Source: Erwinia psidii (lineage in GTDB: Bacteria; Pseudomonadota; Gammaproteobacteria; Enterobacterales; Enterobacteriaceae). From it: 64,000 nucleotides of DNA. The stretch lies in assembly GCF_003846135.1 (NCBI RefSeq), contig NZ_RHHM01000002.1:179225-243224 (forward strand), written 5' to 3'. The notes below the pieces were generated by a model that saw nothing but the letters and a program-made list of their open reading frames with translations, did not search any database and had not been told where the DNA came from. Both the position numbers and the translations under genes were made by a program. How positions within the stretch are numbered: position 1 is the first letter of the stretch; each line of letters opens with the position of its first letter. Shown here one piece after another: positions 36,086-46,142 of the stretch.

Positions 36086-36856
36086 TTAAATAATCAGTGT
36101 CTGCTGCCCGCAGTTATAACTCTGTGTGCTGAGGACGTGCTTAATAATATCGACCACGGACTGCGGATACTGATTAAAATAAAAATGATCGCCGGGAACG
36201 GTAAAACAGCTGTAAGCTTCCGACGTCACTGAACGCCACTGCCCGGTTGCCTCTGACGAGACATGAGGGTCCTGGTCACCCAGTATACTAAAGACGGGAA
36301 TGGAGAGCATATTGCCAGCGTGATGCTTATAGCGGCCAATCAGCTCAAAATCTTTCCTGAGCCTTGCCAGAAAAAGGCTGATAAATTCGTTACTGGCTGC
36401 CAGCTGCGGGTCCAGACCATTAAAGAAAACCATCTCTTTGGCAAACGCTTCATCAGTCATCCCATTCATTTTCACCACTCTGGCGGAGGGAATGCTGGCA
36501 GGTGCCGCACTGCCAGAAACAATCAATCCACGGGCGGATTTTTTTACCTTACGGGCCACTTCGTAAGCCAGCACGGCCCCCATACTGTGGCCGAAAAGAT
36601 AAAAGTCGCCGTGATAAACAGCATCAATTTGTTGCGCAATGTCCGCCGACAGGGCTTCCACAGAGGCGGGATAAGGTTCTGCGAAACGGTGACCAGTGCC
36701 CGGCAAACAGATGGCGATAAGACAAACCTCCGAGAGGAGAGATTCCTGCCACTGCAAATACGCTTCTGCATTACCACCCGCGTGAGAAAAACAGAAAACG
36801 TGAGGGTACGAGGGATTGCCTTTCGGGCTTTTTTTAAACCAAACGTTCCCTTTCAT
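36086..36856 (-). CDS. type II thioesterase
   Basis: 256 residues from the ATG at 36856, preceded by AAAGAGATG. Alpha/beta hydrolase of the GrsT/RifR type: FCFSHAGGNAEAYLQW at the start, nucleophile elbow GHSMGAVLAYEVARK near residue 90, Asp in LGDQDPHVS and His in VPGDHFYF. These proteins remove wrong or stalled acyl groups from carrier domains and are a usual part of NRPS clusters. It is the first gene of the operon; the promoter must lie upstream in the AT-rich gap. Confidence 0.93.
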   Translation of the reverse strand: MKGNVWFKKSPKGNPSYPHVFCFSHAGGNAEAYLQWQESLLSEVCLIAICLPGTGHRFAEPYPASVEALSADIAQQIDAVYHGDFYLFGHSMGAVLAYEVARKVKKSARGLIVSGSAAPASIPSARVVKMNGMTDEAFAKEMVFFNGLDPQLAASNEFISLFLARLRKDFELIGRYKHHAGNMLSIPVFSILGDQDPHVSSEATGQWRSVTSEAYSCFTVPGDHFYFNQYPQSVVDIIKHVLSTQSYNCGQQTLII

Positions 36857-37124
36857 CAATCATCTCTTTCATTAGTAGATGTGAATATTTTGTTTCAAAA
36901 CCCTCAATAATTGTTAATCAAATTATCACCACACTATTTAAGCGTCAACATCAATTGTATTTTTATCCTATGCCGTATCGGCAAAAAGATTGCCAAAAAG
37001 CGCAAAAAAGAATCAAACATTAAATAAATAAAAAAAATAATACTTCAATATCAATATGTTATTGAGACGGTGATTTTTTTAATAAAAATCACCTTACCCT
37101 GACAACAGGTTAGGCCACCTGAAT

Positions 37125-37140
37125 TGTACTAATTGGTACA
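37125..37140. promoter_or_regulatory. possible regulator-binding palindrome
   Basis: TGTACTAATTGGTACA, two 5-bp arms around a 6-bp centre that is itself nearly symmetric, about 270 bp upstream of the first gene of the biosynthetic operon. The shape is that of a dimeric repressor site. Which regulator could bind is not known. Confidence 0.3.
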
Positions 37141-37143
37141 CTA

Positions 37144-37314
37144 TTAGTTTTTCTTGCCATTATCGACCACCATCGGCACAGGAACCACTTGCAAAAGCGT
37201 CAGGAAACCACCCACCGGTCCGCAGATCTGACCTGCACGTGACAAGAAACCCTGCGTTAGCCCGTAACGCATAGCCAGTCCTGACCCTGAGATCATTGAG
37301 AAACCACAACGCAT
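37144..37314 (-). CDS. possible 56-residue peptide or gene remnant
   Basis: An ATG frame with protein-like composition (for example LSRAGQICGPVGGFLTLLQ and a polar end VVDNGKKN). No clear ribosome binding site and no family recognised. It may be the 3' end of a decayed gene. Confidence 0.2.
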   Translation of the reverse strand: MRCGFSMISGSGLAMRYGLTQGFLSRAGQICGPVGGFLTLLQVVPVPMVVDNGKKN

Positions 37315-37883
37315 TGTCCGTGTCCGAAATGCAAGGAAGCCAGCTCAGGCTAGCTGGATGGCTGCGTCAGATACCGCTACAGTGGCCCATTTCAGATAAT
37401 ATCTGTTCAGTGAGAAGTGAAGACCCGCAAGTGCGCGTGGTGACCGGATTTCTTACTTCCAGAGCCCCCCATTGCACTGTAAGGGTTGGCAAAGCGTGGA
37501 GCACTATTACGCGCGGTTGCCATCAGTAATAAGCACAATCAGTCTATTTATATGCCGGAAATAATATTAATTTTAATTCACCGCAGAAAAGAACATAAAT
37601 ATTGTTCAGCAGATAATGAAATAAAGTTAAGGCTGTTTTTTACAAAAAATCAGAGAAAATAAAAGAATTTAACCCCTGCGGCATAACATACAGTTAACCT
37701 ATTTTTTATGCCGTGGTATCGCCTGTCAATACAGACGACAAGCAGGGCCAATCCTGCGGCAGACACAGTACAAACATCCGTGATGACACGCTTATCGCGT
37801 CACCAAAACGTTATTTTAACCTGGCGAACCCCGTTATTATCACCTTCACCCGTTCTGGCGGGGGCTGATATATCTCCTGCGGG

Positions 37884-38891
37884 TTATTCTGCACGATAGC
37901 GCAGCGTGGCGGGCAGAATGATTTGATTAACGAGCGGCTCCTGGCCCTGGATCAGCTGGGTTGCAATGGAGAAACACTCCTGGGCAAGCCGGGGGACATT
38001 TTGCTCGACGGTATCAATATTAAGTGACAGCGAATCATACAGATAGTGATCGTCAAAGCTGGCGATGTGTATTTCGCTGTTCAACAGGCGATGCTGGCTC
38101 ATATAGCGCAATACCCCTTCCAGCAGACCACAGGCGGCGGTAAACAGGGCTTTCGGCGGACGGCCCAGTTGCGCACAAAGCGCCGCAAACATCTCATAAC
38201 CACTGCTGGGATGATAGTTACCGTGGATAATCCACTCAGGATTTGGCGTCACGCCAGCCCGCTCAAGCCCCAGCATAAAACCAGACAGGCGATCACGGGT
38301 GGGTGACAGGCGCGGTTGCCCACCAAGAAAATAGATTTCATCAGGATGGGCACGTGCCAGTCGTTCAACCAAATCAGCGGTGGGAGGGATGGCGTCAGTG
38401 ACCACCAGCGGTAGCTGTGTGTCATTCATATAGCGGTCAAACAGCACCACAGGCAGCTGCTCACTGAGTTTCACGTAGTCGCTGTCGCTCAGCATACTGG
38501 AGGCGACAATCAGCCCATCCACCTGCCGAGCCACCAGGTTATTCACCACCACCATTTCCTGACCGGCGTTCTCGTCGGTGCAGGAAATCAGCAGTTGTAA
38601 TCCTGCTTCACGGCACAGCGTTTCCAGCTCATGCGAAAAAACAGCGAAACCGTAGTTAGTGATTTCCGGCACCACCAGTCCAAGGGTATGGCTGCGATCG
38701 TCACGCAGTAAACGGGCGTGGATACTCGGCTGATAATGATTTTGCCGGGCAACCGTCATCACACGTTCACGCGTCTCTTTCGCCACCCGCAGTTCTTTAC
38801 CACGACCGTTCAGTACCAGGCTGGCCGTGGCTTTAGACACCCCTGCCAGCGCGGCAATATCACTGATGGTAACTCGTTTTGTTTTTTTCAC
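37884..38891 (-). CDS. scrR: ScrR, LacI-family repressor of the sucrose genes
   Basis: 335 residues. The helix-turn-helix is [22 protein letters not shown] (residues about 8-29) and the rest is a periplasmic-binding-protein-like sugar domain. Its position directly after scrB, in the order scrY-scrA-scrB-scrR, and its similarity to enterobacterial ScrR support the name. In that system fructose or fructose-1-phosphate relieves repression. Two matching operators lie upstream of scrK and scrY in this window. Confidence 0.93.
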   Translation of the reverse strand: MKKTKRVTISDIAALAGVSKATASLVLNGRGKELRVAKETRERVMTVARQNHYQPSIHARLLRDDRSHTLGLVVPEITNYGFAVFSHELETLCREAGLQLLISCTDENAGQEMVVVNNLVARQVDGLIVASSMLSDSDYVKLSEQLPVVLFDRYMNDTQLPLVVTDAIPPTADLVERLARAHPDEIYFLGGQPRLSPTRDRLSGFMLGLERAGVTPNPEWIIHGNYHPSSGYEMFAALCAQLGRPPKALFTAACGLLEGVLRYMSQHRLLNSEIHIASFDDHYLYDSLSLNIDTVEQNVPRLAQECFSIATQLIQGQEPLVNQIILPATLRYRAE

Positions 38892-38919
38892 GGTACAACA
38901 TCGGTTAATGAAACAGGCC

Positions 38920-40329
38920 TTATTCTACCATGCAGCGCCGCAACGACCAGTAGCGCGCCTGGACTTCTGCTTTGCCGCTCAGGGTCAAACGAGACGGATG
39001 CACCGGGAAGTAGCGACTGCTCATCACTCCTTCGCCATCGTTGATAAAGATTTCAACGCTTGAGTGATCGCAGAGGATCTGCAGCTTACTGGCCGCACCG
39101 CACCAGTAACGATACTGCCACTCATTGGTTTCCAGGCTGCGACGGGCCAGACGCAGTTCATCCTGATGCCACTCCAGCACCAGCGTATCAGCAATGTTAA
39201 GCGTGACACCGCCCCGACCCTCCAACAGCATCTCCAGACGTTGTGCATCAAGCGCCGGAGCGCTGTCGGCAATACCGTTGAACGTCTGCTCGTCTTCACG
39301 CAGCGCCTGTAACTCCACCACCGGCTGCTGATAGAGTCGGCCATTACGTGAACTGAGTTCACGCAGGCAGGTCATCTGGTGTATCCATCCGTGTTCGATG
39401 GTCGGCTGGCGCATCTCCTCACCATCCGGTATCCCCATCCAGCCCACCAGCAGGCGACGACCATCATCACACAGGGTGGTCTGTGGGGCGTAAAATTCGA
39501 AACCGGCATCCAGCTCGTGAAACTCGCCGTGCTGATAGCGGTTCTGGGTGTAATCAAGATGGCCACTGAGATAGGCACTGCAATGGACGTTAAGGAAACG
39601 CTTCTCTTCCCGCGCGATCCCCTGTGGGCAGCAGATAAGATAGGTACTGTCACCCAGCAAGAACATATCAGGGCATTCCCACATATACCCCGTATCGCCC
39701 AGGCCACCAAGGCCGCTACCTGCGATCTCCCCCAGATTATGCCAGTTGTGCAGATCGTCTGATTGCAACAACAACACCTTGCCCTTTAGCTGGTGGTCCT
39801 GCGCCGCCAGCACCATGAACCAGTGCTGATCGTGCTTCCACACTTTAGGGTCACGCACATGTCCGGTGTAGCCAGCAGGTAATGGGATCACCGGACCGAG
39901 CTTCTTAAACCCACCCTTGCGATTCTGTACCGCCAGACACTGCCAGGCGGTGCGGCTGCCGTCATTAAATTTGACGTTGCCGGTATACACCAGCGTCAGC
40001 ACACCGTTGTTATCCACCGCGCTGCCGGAGTAGCAGCCGGTGCGGTCATATTTTTGTTCAGGCAGCAGCGCGATTGGCTCGTGTTGCCAGTGCAGTAAAT
40101 CCGCTGAACTCCAGTGGCCCCAGCTTTTGTGCTTATGCTCGCAGCCCAGCGCATTCCACTGGTAAAACAGATGGTAGCGACCGGCAAAATGGATAAAACC
40201 ATTCGGGTCATTCAGCAGCCCGGTGACAGGAGCAAGGTGCCAGCCAGGGTAGTGACTGTCTTTGAGTGCCACGGGCTGGCCCTTCATCACCGCCTGTAAA
40301 AAGGCGCTCAGAAGTGTTGAGGAAGACAT
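38920..40329 (-). CDS. scrB: ScrB, sucrose-6-phosphate hydrolase (invertase)
   Basis: 469 residues of glycoside hydrolase family 32. The catalytic nucleophile is in [16 protein letters not shown] (NDPNG box), the transition-state Asp is in RDPKVW, and the acid/base Glu is in WECPDMF. It splits sucrose-6-phosphate in the cytoplasm into glucose-6-phosphate and fructose. The start codon follows the scrA stop directly, and scrR follows after 28 bp. Confidence 0.96.
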   Translation of the reverse strand: MSSSTLLSAFLQAVMKGQPVALKDSHYPGWHLAPVTGLLNDPNGFIHFAGRYHLFYQWNALGCEHKHKSWGHWSSADLLHWQHEPIALLPEQKYDRTGCYSGSAVDNNGVLTLVYTGNVKFNDGSRTAWQCLAVQNRKGGFKKLGPVIPLPAGYTGHVRDPKVWKHDQHWFMVLAAQDHQLKGKVLLLQSDDLHNWHNLGEIAGSGLGGLGDTGYMWECPDMFLLGDSTYLICCPQGIAREEKRFLNVHCSAYLSGHLDYTQNRYQHGEFHELDAGFEFYAPQTTLCDDGRRLLVGWMGIPDGEEMRQPTIEHGWIHQMTCLRELSSRNGRLYQQPVVELQALREDEQTFNGIADSAPALDAQRLEMLLEGRGGVTLNIADTLVLEWHQDELRLARRSLETNEWQYRYWCGAASKLQILCDHSSVEIFINDGEGVMSSRYFPVHPSRLTLSGKAEVQARYWSLRRCMVE

Positions 40330-41700
40330 TTATTCAGGATCCGTTTTGTATTTAAGCAGGTAAGAAACAACAAAAGCGATGCTAAAGGCGATAACCATAC
40401 CAATGATATAATTAAGCAGCGAGCTGGCCTGCACAATCGCCATCCCCGGCAGACCGGTCAGCCCAACCGCTGTCATGTAGACATGGGTCGATACCACCCA
40501 GGCACCGCCGACGGCACCACCAACCAGACCGGCAATAAAAGGTCTGATAAAGCGCAGATTGATACCAAAAATCGCCGCTTCGGTAATGCCGAGCAAACAG
40601 GAGAGTGCGGAAGGCAGCGCAATGGCCTTAATTTTCGCATTTTTCGTTTTTAACCAGACGGCCAGGCAGGCCCCCCCCTGGGCAACGTTAGCCATCGCCC
40701 AAATCGGCAGCAGGAAGTTAACGCCAATGGAAGGATTACCCAACAGTCCGGCTTCAATGGCGTGAAAGCTGTGATGCACACCGGTAATGACAATCACCGA
40801 ATAAAGCCCGCCAAACAACAGACCTGCCAGCCAGCCCGCGTGGGCAATCAGCGTACTGAGCACCATGGAGATACCGTCACCCAGCATACGCCCCGCCGGG
40901 CCGATTACCAGTAACGCGACAAAACCGGAGATGATCACGGTCAAAAATGGCGTCAGGATCAGGTCCAGCGCATCCGGGATCACCCGACGCAGCTGCTTCT
41001 CCAGCAGGCTCATAAACCATACCGCCAGCAACACCGGGAACACCGTGCCCTGATAGCCGATCATTGCCACTTCGATACCAAAAAAGTTCATGGTATGGAA
41101 GCCAGCCGCCACGCCCCAGGCATTGGTCAGCGCCGGGTGGGTAAGGATACCGCCCAGGGTTGCGCCGAGATAGGGATTACCGCCAAATTCACGCGCGGCG
41201 GTAAAACCGATCAGGATCGGCAGGATAATAAAGGCCGCCGAGCTGCACATATCCAGCATGATATAGAGCGCGTTATCAGCGTTAACCCAGCCATAGGTTT
41301 TCACCATCCCCAACAGGCCCATCAGCAGGCCAGAGGCAACGATGGCCGGAATAATCGGTACAAAAATATTCGACAGGATGCGGGCGATGCGCTGGAACGG
41401 ATTTAGCTTACGCGCGGCAATATCGGCCGCTTCCGATTTGCTTGATTCGCCGATCCCTGCTTCTTTAATAAAGGCGGCGTGCACTTTGTTAACCACCCCG
41501 GTACCAAAAATCACCTGCAACTGTCCGGCATTACGAAAACAGCCTTTCACCCCGTCGATTTTACCAATGGCGTCAGTATCAGCCTTACTGTCATCTGCCA
41601 GTACCAGGCGCAGACGTGTGGCGCAGTGCGCGGCGCTGGCGATATTTTCACGCCCGCCGAGTAACGGCAGTATTTCCCGGGAAATTTGTGCAAAATCCAT
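40330..41700 (-). CDS. scrA: ScrA, sucrose-specific PTS enzyme IIBC
   Basis: 456 residues (ATG at 41700). The N-terminal IIB domain carries the phosphorylated Cys in ASAAHCATRLRLVL (near residue 26). The IIC part has about ten hydrophobic helices and GVHHSFHAIEAGLL. There is no IIA domain, as usual for ScrA, which uses the glucose IIA. It imports sucrose as sucrose-6-phosphate. Next to scrY and scrB in one operon. Confidence 0.95.
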   Translation of the reverse strand: MDFAQISREILPLLGGRENIASAAHCATRLRLVLADDSKADTDAIGKIDGVKGCFRNAGQLQVIFGTGVVNKVHAAFIKEAGIGESSKSEAADIAARKLNPFQRIARILSNIFVPIIPAIVASGLLMGLLGMVKTYGWVNADNALYIMLDMCSSAAFIILPILIGFTAAREFGGNPYLGATLGGILTHPALTNAWGVAAGFHTMNFFGIEVAMIGYQGTVFPVLLAVWFMSLLEKQLRRVIPDALDLILTPFLTVIISGFVALLVIGPAGRMLGDGISMVLSTLIAHAGWLAGLLFGGLYSVIVITGVHHSFHAIEAGLLGNPSIGVNFLLPIWAMANVAQGGACLAVWLKTKNAKIKAIALPSALSCLLGITEAAIFGINLRFIRPFIAGLVGGAVGGAWVVSTHVYMTAVGLTGLPGMAIVQASSLLNYIIGMVIAFSIAFVVSYLLKYKTDPE

Positions 41701-41774
41701 CATAACCTCTGTCTTAATGTCTTACTTTTGTCTTTTACTCACCATCAGAAATGGCCCCGTCAGGGGCCGTATCG

Positions 41775-43439
<1,665 letters not shown>

Positions 43440-43486
43440 TTAAACCGAATGAGTGATTGTGAGATAGCTCGCAAAACGATGCGGGA

Positions 43487-44413
43487 TCACCCCAGTTGCT
43501 CTTCCAGCTGCTGACGGTAAGGCAGGGCAGTCATCGCCCCTTTCGCCGTGGTAGCCAGTGCGCCACAGATCTGTGCGCTACCCAGCCGGGCGGCCAGCTG
43601 CGGTTCATTCTCCGGCAGACCGGACTGTGCCAGCCCCCACAATAACCCCGCGACAAAGGCATCGCCCGCGCCAGTGGTATCCACACTGACCACCGGTAAG
43701 GTCGGATAGTGGTAAATCTCACCGTTATGCCACGCCCGAACCCCTGCCCTGCCCTGTGTCACCATCAACAGGCGGATACCGTACTTTTGCGCCAGATGCT
43801 CCATACTGCTGTCGATTTGTTCAGCGCCGCTGATAAACGCCAGCTCCTCTTCGGACAGCTTCACCACGTCGGCCAGTTGCAGCGCCTGACTCAGGCAGCT
43901 CTGAAGTAATGTCGCGTCCGGCCACAGATCGTGGCGAATGTTGGGATCGAAGCTGATAAACCCGCCCGCCGCCTGCATACGTTCCATCGCGCTGAAGGTG
44001 GTGGAGCGGGAAGGTTCCGCCGCAAGGGCAATGGAACAGCAGTGCAGCCATTCACCCTGTTTAAAAGGTGGCAGATCCGACGGCTCAATAAACAGATCGG
44101 CGCCGGGACGGACCATAAAGGTAAATGACCGCTCACCCTCATCATCCAGTGCCACCACTACCGTCGAGGTACGGTGTGCCGCATCGGCCAGCATAAACGC
44201 GGTATCCACCTGTTCGTCTGCCAACGTCTTACGCATAAAATGGCCGAAGGGGTCATCGCCCACCCGGCCAATAAATCCACTGTTTCCCTGCAATCTGGCA
44301 ATACCCACCGCCACATTTGCGGGCGCCCCCCCCGGACATTGCAGCAAACGTCCCTGCCCTTCTGGTAAAAGATCCACCACGGCATCACCCAGGCACCATA
44401 CCCGTACTGACAT
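43487..44413 (-). CDS. scrK: ScrK, fructokinase
   Basis: 308 residues of the PfkB/ribokinase family. The N-terminal GGAPANVAVGIARLQG is the first signature and the C-terminal VDTTGAGDAFVAGLLW holds the catalytic Asp and the anion hole. It phosphorylates the fructose released by ScrB. It is transcribed from its own operator upstream of scrYABR, in the same direction, with a 150-bp gap that contains the scrY operator. Confidence 0.95.
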   Translation of the reverse strand: MSVRVWCLGDAVVDLLPEGQGRLLQCPGGAPANVAVGIARLQGNSGFIGRVGDDPFGHFMRKTLADEQVDTAFMLADAAHRTSTVVVALDDEGERSFTFMVRPGADLFIEPSDLPPFKQGEWLHCCSIALAAEPSRSTTFSAMERMQAAGGFISFDPNIRHDLWPDATLLQSCLSQALQLADVVKLSEEELAFISGAEQIDSSMEHLAQKYGIRLLMVTQGRAGVRAWHNGEIYHYPTLPVVSVDTTGAGDAFVAGLLWGLAQSGLPENEPQLAARLGSAQICGALATTAKGAMTALPYRQQLEEQLG

Positions 44414-44441
44414 GAGATCATCTCCCTAACATTCAGATTTA

Positions 44442-44457
44442 GCTAAATCGGTTTAGC
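44442..44457. promoter_or_regulatory. ScrR-type operator upstream of scrK
   Basis: GCTAAATCGGTTTAGC, a palindrome with one mismatched pair, 29 bp upstream of the scrK start. It is the same site as the one upstream of scrY except for one base in the core. Confidence 0.85.
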
Positions 44458-44631
44458 TTTTTGAGTTTTCGATTATGCCTTTCTTGCCTCCTGTCGAAAA
44501 GCCGTTATGTCTGAAAATTTGATCCCGTGCTCAATCAGCCATAACCAAAAGGAACGGATGTGTCGGCGTCCCGGTGTTCAGAACGCCGGCATGTAAACTG
44601 AATTGACTGATTTTGCGAGGGTGCCTGATTA

Positions 44632-44778
44632 AGAGCCTGTCCCATCAGGCGTAATTGTCGCAGGCAGTTTGGACACGGACAGCGCGGAGAAACCGGAACG
44701 TACACGGAGTACGTGAGGATTTCGAGCACTGCCCAGGGCCAAAATGGCAAGTAATAATAGCCTGATGGGACAGGCTCT
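44632..44778. mobile_element. 147-bp MITE-like palindromic repeat
   Basis: The element is bounded by perfect 19-bp inverted ends, AGAGCCTGTCCCATCAGGC on the left and its reverse complement on the right. The inside carries further self-complementary parts such as CGTAC-ACGGA-GTACG. There is no coding capacity. Similar short palindromic repeats are scattered in genomes of Erwinia, Pantoea and relatives, as far as I recall. No obvious target-site duplication is seen. It is the only copy in the window. Confidence 0.75.
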
Positions 44779-46142
44779 GAGTGTAACGGGGCACCGGGCA
44801 TAATACGTTTGTCAACCGCAGACTACGTTGCCCAGAAATGTCTGTCTGTATTGTTTTATTTGGCCTTTTTTCTGTATCGTCCGGTCACCCCCCCTGCGGA
44901 GCAATATTGCCAATCAGGCAAAAGGCGATGATGCGAAACGCAAAGAAAACGATGACTGGGAATCGCCGGAACTGCGAAAGCGTAGAGAGCAGATATCCCC
45001 CTAGTTCCTGCCAGACTGGGTTTCATCGCGGGCAGATAACGTGCAGGCGATACGGTTGCCGGTTAATGGCATTACGGTATGACAGCATGAGAAAAAACAG
45101 GGGCTGAAGATTTTTCAGACATCACTACACGAGGAAGACATTTTGTCATTTTGCGGGTGTGAAAATCTGACGAGGCGGACCTTAACCCGGTGATATTGCT
45201 ACCCCATTCAGCCGGGCAGTGGTGAAGTCAGGTTCGTTTTTAGAAGTGTAATGGAAAACGGAATGTATGTATCAGTATGATATAATTCAGAATATGATTT
45301 CCTTAATAGCATTTATTGGAAGTAATAATGCTTTTGTTTTCATTTTTATAAGAAAACAGAGGTATTGAAAATAAAAACGTGCAAAAAGTTTATTTTATCT
45401 GATGTATGAAAAAGAAATTATTATTGCAATGTATTGATTAAACTCACATGGATATGGCTCTTTCTGAAACAGTCTCGCATAACTCTTTTCCACCGAAGGC
45501 CTTTCAGCAGGATATCACTTCCCTCTGTACTGGGCCGTTTTAATCTTGCAACAGATGCACAGGGTATAAACCACGGCACGCCGAATTTTAAACAGTACGA
45601 AAGAGTCATAACGTCGCTAAAAGCCTGGCTCAGTTCAGCGCCAGCAGGTTCATTACCAGAACTGTCAGGATGAATGATCAATCCTCAACGCACCGAACAA
45701 TCGCGGACCGCTCTGACTCAGTTAGCGAGCACCTGTCAACCCCAGCATCAGCGTCGACAATACCCGCTTTACCGCAAAGATCCTTACCGTACTGACTGGC
45801 TGACAGGGTTCATGGACAGGCCATGCGGTAAACCGGGTTTGCGCACAGCGCCCACCATTGCAGCAGTGCCAGCCAGGCTGTAAAGCAGTACGACAGGCGG
45901 GCTGCGCCTGGACGACCGCAGGGCTGGTAAAAAGGTGATTGAAATAAAAGTATATTTTAAAAATTAATCTTATTTTCACCTCGTTGTAATATGACTTTTC
46001 ACGCGGAGTGCCACCACAGCTAAAGAAAACTTAACGGCGACCGATAATCAAGCCATATAACAATTCCACGGTTACCGTAGGGCAAATTTTTATTCTCATA
46101 TTTTTGTTTAGTCAGTTTTTTACGTTTCTCGGGGGGAACCAA
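44779..46142. other. gene-poor stretch with coding remnants
   Basis: About 1.36 kb between the MITE-like element and the diguanylate cyclase. At about 44909-45004 the plus strand encodes a charged fragment (KGDDAKRKENDDWESPEL) ended by a TAG, with protein-like sequence on both sides of the stop, so it looks like a decayed gene. Around 45421-45681 both strands have open frames with no family resemblance, and I do not call either. The last 250 bp are AT-rich and should contain the promoter of the cyclase gene. Confidence 0.45.

Larger units (their letters stand above)
36857..37883. other. AT-rich intergenic region holding the biosynthetic-operon promoter
   Basis: About 1 kb between the thioesterase gene and scrR. 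The first 300 bp are very AT-rich, unlike the operon. They include an inverted repeat GGTGATTTTT / AAAAATCACC at 37069-37093 and a short palindrome TGTAC-N6-GTACA at 37125-37140 that could be a regulator site. Past that are short frames only, of which one (37144-37314) has a protein-like composition. No sigma or HrpL consensus was found. Confidence 0.5.

Noticed and set aside
44838..45107. 89-residue plus-strand open frame
   Set aside because: Its composition is not protein-like, while another frame over the same bases has a charged protein-like fragment with a stop inside. I treat the area as gene remnants.
45421..45681. 86-residue minus-strand gene
   Set aside because: An equally long open frame lies on the other strand; neither has a clear ribosome binding site or family resemblance.
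46135..46140. GGAACC upstream of the diguanylate cyclase as half of a hrp box
   Set aside because: No CCACNNA follows at 15-16 nt, and the motif overlaps the likely ribosome binding site.
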